Shown: positions 19,694-27,191 of the stretch, piece by piece | How positions within the stretch are numbered: the first letter of the stretch is position 1 | Layout of the letters: each line of letters starts with the position of its first letter | NCBI GenBank assembly: GCA_029850585.1 | Contig: JARCRQ010000081.1 | Span: 1-39,434, forward strand | Source of the DNA: Sideroxydans sp. | GTDB lineage: Bacteria > Pseudomonadota > Gammaproteobacteria > Burkholderiales > Gallionellaceae | Direction of reading: 5' to 3' | Length of the DNA stretch: 39,434 bases | The notes under the pieces: generated by a model | Told to the model about the DNA's origin: nothing | Databases searched by the model: none | Seen by the model: the letters and a program-made list of their open reading frames with translations, nothing else | Made by a program: the position numbers and the translations under genes

Positions 19694-20751
19694 ACGAACA
19701 ATCGCCCTTGGCACGTCTAAAAAATAATTTAGTGCACGCTTCTTTGACACAGCTGACGATTGGGCTGCTGGTGGTGGTTTTTCTTGTGCAATGGTTCTTC
19801 GCACAAGATGAGCTCAGCAAAGTCAGTATGACCGTGGCAGAAAAGCTGGCGACGATGGACAGCGACAATCAGGTCAACAGTGTGTTGCTGGAAAAAAACC
19901 AAGAAGACACGCGCGACCTCGCGGCAAAATTAGCCTTGTTAGAAGCGCGCTATGCCGAATCACAAGGGCAACGCGCCGCCCTAGAAGCCTTATACAACGA
20001 GCTTTCCAGCAGTCGCGATGAAACCGCGCTGGCGGAAGTGGAGCAATCGTTATTGATTGCCAATCAGCAATTACAACTTTCCGCCAACGTCAAAGCCGCG
20101 CTGATTGCCATGCAAACTGCCGATGCGCGTTTGCAACGCATGAATCGCAACAGCTTGCGTCCGCTGCGGCAGGCCATCGCACACGACATGGACAAGCTGC
20201 GTGCCTTACCGAATGTGGACGTGGCAGGCATGAGCGTGCAGCTGGATAGTTTATTAAGCAGCGTGGATGAGCTGCCGTTGTGGTCAGAATTGCACGAGCC
20301 TACGACACCCGCCACGGTGTCCGCGCCACCCGCCAGCGAGAGCCGTTGGCAAGCCTTGCTCAGTGAAATTTGGCAAGAGTTGAGCCAACTGATACGCATC
20401 CAAAACACTCAACACGCAGCACTGCCGTTGCTGCCACCTGAGCAAGAGTTTTTCTTGCGTGAAAATCTCAAGCTGCATTTTTTATTGGCGCGGATGAATT
20501 TATTGGCGCGCGATGAAGTGGCGTTTAAGCACGAGATTAAAGCCATGCAGCAATGGCTCAATGATTATTTTGCGGAAGCAGATGACGACACCAAGCGCGT
20601 GCTAAAAGGCTTGAAAACCCTAGCCGCAGCCAGTATCAATATCGAGTTGCCCGACATCCATAACAGCCTCGCACAAGTGCGTAACTATCGTGCTAGCCGC
20701 GACAAAGAGGCGCGTAATAGTGCGACGGAAGGGCTCAAGGTCAGCGAATGA
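19690..20751 (+). CDS. hemX: HemX-family protein (uroporphyrinogen-III C-methyltransferase-like annotation)
   Basis: This is a 353-residue bitopic membrane protein with one transmembrane helix at about 20-37 (LTIGLLVVVFLVQWFFA), then a coiled-coil-like region (about 45-115) rich in Leu/Glu/Ala/Gln and a helical C-terminal domain. Its place between hemD and hemY and this topology define HemX. It lacks a SAM-methyltransferase fold, so the common methyltransferase annotation is not supported by the sequence. The role in heme synthesis is unproven. It overlaps hemD by 4 nt and hemY by 4 nt. Confidence 0.88.
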   Translation: MNEQSPLARLKNNLVHASLTQLTIGLLVVVFLVQWFFAQDELSKVSMTVAEKLATMDSDNQVNSVLLEKNQEDTRDLAAKLALLEARYAESQGQRAALEALYNELSSSRDETALAEVEQSLLIANQQLQLSANVKAALIAMQTADARLQRMNRNSLRPLRQAIAHDMDKLRALPNVDVAGMSVQLDSLLSSVDELPLWSELHEPTTPATVSAPPASESRWQALLSEIWQELSQLIRIQNTQHAALPLLPPEQEFFLRENLKLHFLLARMNLLARDEVAFKHEIKAMQQWLNDYFAEADDDTKRVLKGLKTLAAASINIELPDIHNSLAQVRNYRASRDKEARNSATEGLKVSE

Positions 20752-21023
20752 AATATGTGATTTGGATTGTGCTGCTGTTTGCAGCGGCGGTGGCGATGAG
20801 CAGTGCGGCGCACAACGCCGGCTATGTGTTGCTGGTTTATCCACCATATCGAATTGAACTATCGCTGAATTTTTTCGTGCTGCTGTTGCTGCTGTTTGCG
20901 TTCGTCTCATACTACTTAACGCGCTTGATAATCATGGTGGTCAATCTGCCCAAACATGCGCGCAGCTATCGTTTGCAACGCGCCGCTGACGCAGCAAAAT
21001 CCAGCGCGGAGCCGCCGCTATGA
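20748..21023 (+). CDS. hemY: HemY N-terminal membrane segment, truncated (91 residues)
   Basis: The protein has two membrane helices (about 3-20 and 41-65) joined by NAGYVLLVYPPYRIELSLN, which matches the HemY_N domain. Full HemY proteins are about 400 residues and carry TPR repeats after this region. Here the frame ends at residue 91 (AAKSSAEPPL) and the next gene starts on the stop codon, so the TPR part is gone. This looks like a deletion rather than a frameshift, since no TPR coding follows in another frame. Whether the stub still functions is unknown. It overlaps hemX by ATGA. Confidence 0.8.
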   Translation: MKYVIWIVLLFAAAVAMSSAAHNAGYVLLVYPPYRIELSLNFFVLLLLLFAFVSYYLTRLIIMVVNLPKHARSYRLQRAADAAKSSAEPPL

Positions 21024-21577
21024 AAGTCGCTACGCTGGGGTTTATTGCCCTGTGTGCCAGTCAGTTTGCCTACGCCGATGGCGTGGTGCATAAGTGTAAA
21101 GACCGCAACGGGCAAACCATTTATCAAGCCACAACATGCGCCAAAACCGATACCGCCGTGTCGAGCTGGGCGCAAACCGATAGCCCTGTCGCCGCCAGTC
21201 TGCCCACCAGCAACACCACTCGCGTTTTAATTTTGCGTCAACAAAGCAATGGTCATTATTTTGTTGACGGTGCAATTAACGCTAAGTCACTCATCTTCGT
21301 GGTCGATACGGGGGCGAGCATGGTCTCGCTGCCGCGCGACATGGCGTATATGGCGAACATGTCGTGCAAGGAACAAGTGTCAGTGCAAACCGCTAACGGC
21401 ACGACGCGTAGTTGCACCTCGGTCATCAACAAGCTCCAACTCGGTCACCTGCTGCTCGCCAATGTCCCCGCCATGATTGTGCCCAACCTCAGCCAACCGC
21501 TGCTCGGCATGAACGTGTTACAAGGATTTCGCATCGAGCAAGACAACGGTGAAATGCGCTTAACGCCGAAAAATTAA
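21020..21577 (+). CDS. Secreted retropepsin-like aspartic protease with DUF4124-like N-terminus
   Basis: This is a 185-residue protein with a signal peptide (about 1-19, ending AYA). A DUF4124-like segment follows (about 20-45, VVHKCKDRNGQTIYQATTC, with two cysteines that could form a disulfide). Then comes a clan AA aspartic protease domain (about 70-180) with the catalytic D96-T-G-A-S motif and the LLGMNVLQGF flap-end motif. Such single-domain proteases act as dimers. It is probably periplasmic, and the substrate is unknown. It overlaps the hemY stub by 4 nt, so it may have moved next to it when the hemY end was lost. Confidence 0.85.
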   Translation: MKVATLGFIALCASQFAYADGVVHKCKDRNGQTIYQATTCAKTDTAVSSWAQTDSPVAASLPTSNTTRVLILRQQSNGHYFVDGAINAKSLIFVVDTGASMVSLPRDMAYMANMSCKEQVSVQTANGTTRSCTSVINKLQLGHLLLANVPAMIVPNLSQPLLGMNVLQGFRIEQDNGEMRLTPKN

Positions 21578-21666
21578 ACCCCCATCCCTCTCGCCTGCTG
21601 GCAAGGGCAAAGCTGCGGGCGCATTCATCACCTTGCTTTTTTAGAGCTGTGCTTAGCTGCGAACAA

Positions 21667-22266
21667 TTATTGATAAAAAGCGGGGAAAGTTTTTTGCAGC
21701 GCGCTGAGTTTCGGCAGGTCGTGATGCACGATGTAAGGCTGGCTTAAATGCAGCGCGAGGTAGTTTTGGTGATAGTCCTCGGCGGGGAAAAATTGCTTGA
21801 GCGGCACAACTTGCGTGACGATGGGCGCGCTAAAAACTTTTGCTTTGCCTAACGTCGCAATACTGTTTTGCGCTTGCTGTTGTTGCGCAGCACTGGTGTA
21901 AAAAATCGCCGAGCGATATTGCGTGCCGACATCATTACCTTGGCGATTTAATTCGGTAGGGTTATGCGCCACGCTGAAAAATACTTGCAGCAGTTGTTGG
22001 TATGAAATGCGCGCGTCATCAAAACTAATTTTGACCGCCTCAGCATGTCCCGTGTCGCCCTGGCTGACTAACTCGTAATGCGCGGTATTCGCCGCGCCGC
22101 CCGCGTAACCTGATACGACTTCGGTCACGCCACGCACATGTTTGAACACCGCATCCACGCCCCAAAAACAACCGCCCGCGAACACCGCTGTTTGTGCGGC
22201 TGCATGGCTTTGCGGGGCGAGGCTCAAGGTGCATAACAGGCTGACATTCAATATGGTTTTTTGCAT
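21667..22266 (-). CDS. msrA: Exported peptide methionine sulfoxide reductase A
   Basis: This is a 199-residue MsrA that reduces the S-epimer of methionine sulfoxide. A signal peptide (about 1-24, ending SHAAA) precedes the domain. Catalytic C33 is in FAGGCFWGVDAVF, with GDTGHAEAV and the late EDYHQNYL motif also present. No other cysteine occurs in the mature part, so it lacks its own resolving cysteine and would depend on an external thiol partner. It lies downstream of the DipZ-like gene and MsrB on the same strand. Confidence 0.93.
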   Translation of the reverse strand: MQKTILNVSLLCTLSLAPQSHAAAQTAVFAGGCFWGVDAVFKHVRGVTEVVSGYAGGAANTAHYELVSQGDTGHAEAVKISFDDARISYQQLLQVFFSVAHNPTELNRQGNDVGTQYRSAIFYTSAAQQQQAQNSIATLGKAKVFSAPIVTQVVPLKQFFPAEDYHQNYLALHLSQPYIVHHDLPKLSALQKTFPAFYQ

Positions 22267-22290
22267 GGAGAGTCTCCTAAAAATAATGAT

Positions 22291-22322
22291 GCTGTCATTC
22301 CCGCGTAGGCGGGAATGACAGC
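22291..22322. repeat. dRS3-like palindromic repeat (ATTCCC-N8-GGGAAT core)
   Basis: The perfect 14-bp arms 22291-22304 (GCTGTCATTCCCGC) and 22309-22322 enclose a GTAG loop. The core ATTCCC-N8-GGGAAT fits the neisserial dRS3 consensus, and similar GTCATTCCCGCG repeats are widespread in proteobacteria. It lies between the dipZ stop and the msrA start and may modulate read-through. Confidence 0.85.
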
Positions 22323-22328
22323 GATGAG

Positions 22329-24017
22329 TTAACCAAACGTAAACGCAAAAACGTCTGTACCACGGTCTAAAAATTCGATGCGTAATTGATGTTCGCCCGC
22401 AACAGGCAAGCGCAGTAATTGATACAAGCGTTGCCCGGTTATCACGCCCGCACCTTGCGCATCGCTGTCTAAACCCTGCGCGGCATTTGGCGATTTGCCA
22501 TCGAGCATGACGCGGTAACGCGCTGTTTTGCGCTGCGCATTCCCCATCACCAGATTCACATCGCGCCCGTAAAACTTAATCGTCAGCGCACCCTGCGCGC
22601 TTTGCAACCCCGCAGATTCCGCAGCGATGCGCCAATCACCTTGCAATGCCCAGTGATGCAGCGCGAGATTTTTCGGCATAGAAAAATGCTGCGTTGCGTC
22701 ATGCACAACGGTTTCAGGCGAAGCAAAGTTTTTCTGTTTGGCATCGCCTAAATATGTTTCTGGCGAGCGCAACGCGCTGGTGGTTTGTGCCGCCACGGCA
22801 ACACCATCAACGCTAATGCTGGCAAGGGCTTGTGGGCTAAATTTAGGACGCGCTTGTTGGAGCAATTTTTGTATCATCTGCTCGGTTTCCAGATACGCGC
22901 CTTCGCCAAAATGTTGCTGACGAATCACGCCTTGCGCGTCGATTAAATAATGCGCCGGCCAGTATTGGTTTTGATACGCGTTCCAAATTTTGAAGTCGTT
23001 ATCCAGCGCGACTGGATATTTGATGCCGTGTTCGCGTATCGCTTGTTGCGCATTTTCGCTGGATTTTTCAAAGGCAAATTCAGGCGCGTGCACGCCGATA
23101 ATCACCAAGCCTTGCGCGCGATATTTTTCGTCCCACGCTTTGAGATAAGGCAGCGTGCGCAAACAGTTGATGCACGAGTAAGTCCAAAAATCTACCAACA
23201 CGACACGGCCACGCAAGTCAGTCAAATCAAGCTCTGGCGAGTTGAGCCACTGTGTTGCCCCTGCGAGCGAGGGGGCATTTTGCAGTGCGTTTTTAGCGGG
23301 CGATTTCGCTAATTGGCTAATCAATTGCTGCTCGGTTTTTGCCGTACTCAAGAATGAAAATTGTGCGAGAAATTTAGTGTCCCAACCAAGCGCGATGACG
23401 ATGACACCGATAATGACCAAGCCGCCTAAGCCGCGTCGCAACCATTCTTCCGCGCCCAGCCCGCGCTTCATCATGGCGAACACCCGCCCGCCAGCCAGCA
23501 ATGCCAAGCCTAATGACGTTGCCGCGCCCGCTGCGAACACCAACAGCAACAACGCGCTATACAGATTCGCACCTTGCAACGCCGCGCCCGCCAATACCAA
23601 GCCCAAAATTGGCCCAGCACACGGTGCCCATAAAAAGCCCACCGCCACACCCAACAACAGCGAACTTTTGATGCTGGATTGCGCATCGGCGCGCGCTTGT
23701 AAACGGCTGCCGAACGCGACAAACGGACGCATCAAGCGCGCTGATAAGGCAGGAAAAATCAGCGCGAGTCCCAGCACTAACAGCAAGCCCAGCGCGGCAT
23801 AACGACCATATTGATTGACCGCCACCAGCCACGCGCCGCCGACCGCAGCGAGGCTCGCCAGCACCGTGAACGTCGCCGCCATGCCGAGCAAAATCGGCAA
23901 GCCATTGCTGCGGAACGATTGCCCCGCCCGCGCAAAAATAAACGGCAAAACAGGCAGTACGCAGGGACTGAAAATGGTCAGCAAACCACCAAGATACGAC
24001 AAAATAAAAATTAACAT
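22329..24017 (-). CDS. DipZ-type CcdA/thioredoxin fusion (membrane thiol reductant carrier)
   Basis: This is a 562-residue inner-membrane protein. An N-terminal CcdA-like domain (about 1-215, six helices) carries the paired redox cysteines C19 (FSPCVLP) and C133 (APCAGP). A periplasmic TlpA-like thioredoxin domain (about 255-395) has C282-I-N-C285 (FWTYSCINCLRTLP). A C-terminal beta-rich domain (about 425-562) resembles the carbohydrate-binding-like module of mycobacterial DipZ. It would move electrons from cytoplasmic thioredoxin to the periplasm. Its place between msrB and msrA strongly suggests it recycles these two enzymes. Confidence 0.9.
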   Translation of the reverse strand: MLIFILSYLGGLLTIFSPCVLPVLPFIFARAGQSFRSNGLPILLGMAATFTVLASLAAVGGAWLVAVNQYGRYAALGLLLVLGLALIFPALSARLMRPFVAFGSRLQARADAQSSIKSSLLLGVAVGFLWAPCAGPILGLVLAGAALQGANLYSALLLLVFAAGAATSLGLALLAGGRVFAMMKRGLGAEEWLRRGLGGLVIIGVIVIALGWDTKFLAQFSFLSTAKTEQQLISQLAKSPAKNALQNAPSLAGATQWLNSPELDLTDLRGRVVLVDFWTYSCINCLRTLPYLKAWDEKYRAQGLVIIGVHAPEFAFEKSSENAQQAIREHGIKYPVALDNDFKIWNAYQNQYWPAHYLIDAQGVIRQQHFGEGAYLETEQMIQKLLQQARPKFSPQALASISVDGVAVAAQTTSALRSPETYLGDAKQKNFASPETVVHDATQHFSMPKNLALHHWALQGDWRIAAESAGLQSAQGALTIKFYGRDVNLVMGNAQRKTARYRVMLDGKSPNAAQGLDSDAQGAGVITGQRLYQLLRLPVAGEHQLRIEFLDRGTDVFAFTFG

Positions 24018-24025
24018 AAAAACCT

Positions 24026-24102
24026 CGTAGCGGCTTATGACAATAAGCCTATTGTTATATGCGGATAAATTTCAAAGAGGGTGTATGCCATACGCCGCTA
24101 CG
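24026..24102. repeat. Inverted repeats spanning the msrB-dipZ gap
   Basis: CGTAGCGGC at 24026-24034 pairs with GCCGCTACG at 24094-24102. A separate 7-bp hairpin (24032-24038 with 24043-24049, GACA loop) shares the GGC bases, so the two pairings compete. The structure lies in the leader just before the dipZ start and overlaps the last codons of msrB. Confidence 0.5.
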
Positions 24103-24631
24103 ATTTCGTGTCGGGAATAAAGCGCATCGCCACGGCGTTCATGCAATAGCGCAAGCCTGTCGGCTTCGGGCCGTCATCGAATACATGCCCTAGATGCGCG
24201 TCGCACAAGGCGCATTGCACTTCGGTGCGCGTCATGCCGAATAATTTATCTTCGATATTGCGTACATTTTCGGCTGCAATCGGCTGCCAAAAACTTGGCC
24301 AACCCGTGCCTGAATCGAATTTATTTTTGGCATCAAATAGCGCGTTGTCGCAACACACGCAGCGATAAATTCCGGCTTGATGCGTGTTGTAGCTGGGCTG
24401 CGAAAAAGCGCGCTCCGTACCTTGTTCGCGTGTCACATGAAATGCCAAAGGCGAGAGCGTTTTTTTCCACTCAGCGAGTTTGCTGACCTTGGCTAAAGTG
24501 GCGCGCCCTAAGGCTTTGCCGTCATCTGAAAATTGCACCACGCTGACGCTTTGCACCGCTGCTGCCCAAGAACGTGTCGCGCCTAACCATGCGAGCCCCG
24601 ATAAAGCCAATAAAAAATTTCTGCGTTGCAT
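24098..24631 (-). CDS. msrB: Exported peptide methionine sulfoxide reductase B
   Basis: This is a 177-residue MsrB that reduces the R-epimer of methionine sulfoxide. The N-terminus MQRRNFLLALSGLAWL has a twin-arginine and a hydrophobic core, suggesting export. Zinc cysteines appear as YRCVCCDNALF and QCALCDAHLGHVFDDGP; GTGWPSFW and the catalytic cysteine in LRYCMNAVAMRF are present (more commonly RYCIN). The start at 24631 has GGAG 6 nt upstream and replaces a longer frame. It is the first gene of the msrB-dipZ-msrA unit, divergent from ettA. Confidence 0.93.
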   Translation of the reverse strand: MQRRNFLLALSGLAWLGATRSWAAAVQSVSVVQFSDDGKALGRATLAKVSKLAEWKKTLSPLAFHVTREQGTERAFSQPSYNTHQAGIYRCVCCDNALFDAKNKFDSGTGWPSFWQPIAAENVRNIEDKLFGMTRTEVQCALCDAHLGHVFDDGPKPTGLRYCMNAVAMRFIPDTKS

Positions 24632-24764
24632 GATGTTCTCCTGCGGATTGACTGACGCGCAACCATACACGGAAGTGGGGCGAGATTCACTATGATTTAC
24701 CTTTGGCGGGCTGGTGCTTTGCGGTAAGCTACGCGCCTTTTTGAATCTCTAGAGAACCCGCAAA

Positions 24765-26435
24765 ATGGCACAAGGTCAATATGTAATGTCGATGCTCCGC
24801 GTGAGCAAAATCGTCCCTCCCAAACGTCAAATTATCAAAGACATTTCGCTGAGTTTTTTCCCCGGCGCAAAGATTGGTTTGCTCGGTCTGAACGGTTCGG
24901 GTAAATCTACCGTGCTGCGCATCATGGCGAACGTGGATAAAGAATACGACGGCGAAGTGCAACATATGCCGAATATGAAAATCGGTTATTTGGAACAAGA
25001 GCCAGTGCTAGACCCCGCGAAAACCGTGCGTCAAGAAGTGGAATCCGCGCTAGGCGAAGTGATGCAAGCGCAACAAAAACTCGACGAAGTGTATGCCGCC
25101 TACGCCGATGAGAATGCCGATTTTGACGCACTCGCCGCCGAGCAAGCGCGCTTGGAAAATATCATTGCCGCCAGCGGTTCAGATGCCGAACATCAAATGG
25201 AAATCGCTGCCGACGCGCTGCGTTTGCCGGACTGGGACGCGCTGATTAAAAATTTATCCGGCGGTGAAAAACGCCGCGTTGCGCTATGCAAATTGTTGTT
25301 GGAAAAACCCGATATGTTGTTGCTCGATGAGCCGACCAACCATCTGGATGCCGAGTCCGTGGAATGGCTGGAACAATTCCTCGTGCGCTTCCCCGGCACC
25401 GTGGTGGCGGTCACGCATGATAGATATTTCCTCGACAATGCCGCCGAATGGATTTTGGAATTGGATCGCGGTCACGGCATTCCGTGGAAGGGAAATTATT
25501 CCAGTTGGCTGGACCAAAAAGGCGCGCGTTTAGCGCAAGAAAATAAACAAGTCGATGCGCATCAAAAAGCGATGAAGCAAGAGTTGGAATGGGTGCGCCA
25601 AAATCCTAAAGGTCGGCAGGCAAAATCCAAGGCGCGTATCGCCAGATTTGAAGAATTGAATTCGCAAGAACATCAGGCGCGCAATGAAACGCAGGAGATT
25701 TTTATTCCCGTCGGCGAACGTCTGGGTAACGAAGTTATCGAGTTTGAAAACGTCAGCAAAGCCTATGGCGAACGTCTGCTAATAGACAACCTCAGCTTCA
25801 AAATTCCACCCGGCGCAATCGTCGGCATTATCGGTCCAAACGGCGCGGGTAAATCGACGCTGTTCCGCATGATTACTGGCAAAGAACAACCCGACACCGG
25901 CACGGTAAAAATCGGTCAAACCGTGAAAATCGCCCACGTCGATCAAGCGCGCGATTCTTTGGACAACAGCAAAACTGTGTTTGAAGCCATCTCTGGCGGC
26001 AATGAAATTTTGACCGTAGGCAAATACGAAACCCCAGCGCGCGCCTACATCGGTCGCTTCAATTTCAAAGGTGCTGATCAAGGAAAAATCGTCGGACAAT
26101 TATCCGGCGGCGAACGCGGTCGTCTGCACTTAGCGCAAACCCTCATCTCCGGCGGCAACGTGCTAATGCTGGATGAACCCACCAACGATTTGGACGTGGA
26201 AACCTTGCGTGCACTGGAAGATGCACTACTAGAATTCGCCGGCTGCGTCGCTGTAATCTCCCATGATCGCTGGTTCCTAGACCGCATCGCCACCCACATT
26301 CTCGCGTGCGAAGGCGATTCAAAATGGAACTTCTTCGACGGCAACTATCAAGAGTACGAAGCGGATAAAAAGAAGCGTTTGGGTGAAGAGGGTGCTAAGC
26401 CTAAGCGGATTCGCTATAAGCCGATTAGTCGGTAA
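24765..26435 (+). CDS. ettA: Energy-dependent translational throttle protein EttA (ABC-F)
   Basis: This is a 556-residue cytoplasmic ABC-F ATPase with two nucleotide-binding domains and no membrane segment. Walker A motifs are GLNGSGKST and GPNGAGKST; signature motifs are LSGGEKRRV and LSGGERGRL; Walker B motifs are LLLDEPTNHLD and LMLDEPTNDLD. The length and the start MAQGQYVMSMLRVSKIVPPKR fit EttA, which binds the ribosomal E site and restrains translation when ATP is low. It is followed by an AT-richer accessory pair, so it marks the edge of the core genome here. Confidence 0.95.
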   Translation: MAQGQYVMSMLRVSKIVPPKRQIIKDISLSFFPGAKIGLLGLNGSGKSTVLRIMANVDKEYDGEVQHMPNMKIGYLEQEPVLDPAKTVRQEVESALGEVMQAQQKLDEVYAAYADENADFDALAAEQARLENIIAASGSDAEHQMEIAADALRLPDWDALIKNLSGGEKRRVALCKLLLEKPDMLLLDEPTNHLDAESVEWLEQFLVRFPGTVVAVTHDRYFLDNAAEWILELDRGHGIPWKGNYSSWLDQKGARLAQENKQVDAHQKAMKQELEWVRQNPKGRQAKSKARIARFEELNSQEHQARNETQEIFIPVGERLGNEVIEFENVSKAYGERLLIDNLSFKIPPGAIVGIIGPNGAGKSTLFRMITGKEQPDTGTVKIGQTVKIAHVDQARDSLDNSKTVFEAISGGNEILTVGKYETPARAYIGRFNFKGADQGKIVGQLSGGERGRLHLAQTLISGGNVLMLDEPTNDLDVETLRALEDALLEFAGCVAVISHDRWFLDRIATHILACEGDSKWNFFDGNYQEYEADKKKRLGEEGAKPKRIRYKPISR

Positions 26436-26474
26436 AAAGACCGTAAGAGAAACTCATTAGTTCTGGAGGTGCAT

Positions 26475-27191
26475 ATGTTTGTACTCTGTATTCCAAAGCC
26501 TAAATCGATTGCTGACTTAGAAGCCAACAAAGACATTACGCAAAATTTACGGCCGCCTGCGGATCTTAGAAAATCAGTTGCGATAGCCGTAGTTGACGAT
26601 AAGCCATTTGAACCAGAACACAACCTGCGGAATAACAATTTCCAGATCACTACTTTTTCTGATGTAAATAGAATCGATCAACTTAGTGACTTCCCCATTG
26701 TCTTATGTGACTTACAAGGTGTTGGGGTGCATCTTTCAAAAGATATGCAGGGGGCTTACCTTATTGAAGAGGTTAAACGCAACTATCCAGAGAAAGCGGT
26801 TATAGCTTTTACAGGCGGAAGTGCGAATTCAAATATTTCGAGAAGAGCAAACATTGCTGCAGATGGCAATTTGCGGAAGGATGCTTCAATTGAGGAGTGG
26901 CGTGAAATTCTTGATAAGCATATAGCTCGACTTAGCAATCCTATTGAAGTATGGAAACAATTTCGCATGCGGCTGGTGATAGCGGGCATTACCCCATTAG
27001 AGTTATTAAAGATTGAACATTCGTATGTTTCGAATATTGCTGCAGGGCCTGATGCAACAAAAAAGGCACTTGAAGTGTTGTCAAATAAATCCTCCTCGTC
27101 TGGGGGAGTGAAAAAAGAAATAGCCAGCTTCGTAACATCCAAGGCATTTGACTTGCTCTTTGAAGCATTAAAAGGAGCAGTTCAGGCATGA
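26475..27191 (+). CDS. Receiver-domain protein with uncharacterised C-terminal helical domain
   Basis: This is a 238-residue cytoplasmic protein. Residues about 34-145 read as a receiver domain with all key positions kept: D41-D42 (VVDDKPF), phosphoacceptor D79 (VLCDLQGV), T113 (IAFTGGS) and K135 (NLRKDAS). The C-terminal part (about 148-238) is helical with no recognisable HTH, GGDEF, EAL or other output, so its effector is unknown. The ATG at 26475 has GGAGG 5 nt upstream and is preferred to the GTG at 26469. It overlaps the following kinase gene by ATGA. Both are visibly AT-richer than their neighbours, suggesting horizontal origin. Confidence 0.8.
   Translation: MFVLCIPKPKSIADLEANKDITQNLRPPADLRKSVAIAVVDDKPFEPEHNLRNNNFQITTFSDVNRIDQLSDFPIVLCDLQGVGVHLSKDMQGAYLIEEVKRNYPEKAVIAFTGGSANSNISRRANIAADGNLRKDASIEEWREILDKHIARLSNPIEVWKQFRMRLVIAGITPLELLKIEHSYVSNIAAGPDATKKALEVLSNKSSSSGGVKKEIASFVTSKAFDLLFEALKGAVQA

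Noticed and set aside
19690-20751. HemX as a true uroporphyrinogen-III methyltransferase
   Set aside because: The protein has one membrane helix and a coiled coil, with no SAM-binding motif. The enzyme name is a propagated label.
21578-21666. Possible second copy of the CCCTCACCCC repeat after the retropepsin gene
   Set aside because: Only short C-rich blocks (CCCCCATCCCTCTCGCC) resemble it; the characteristic GGTTGGGGTGAGGG part is missing.
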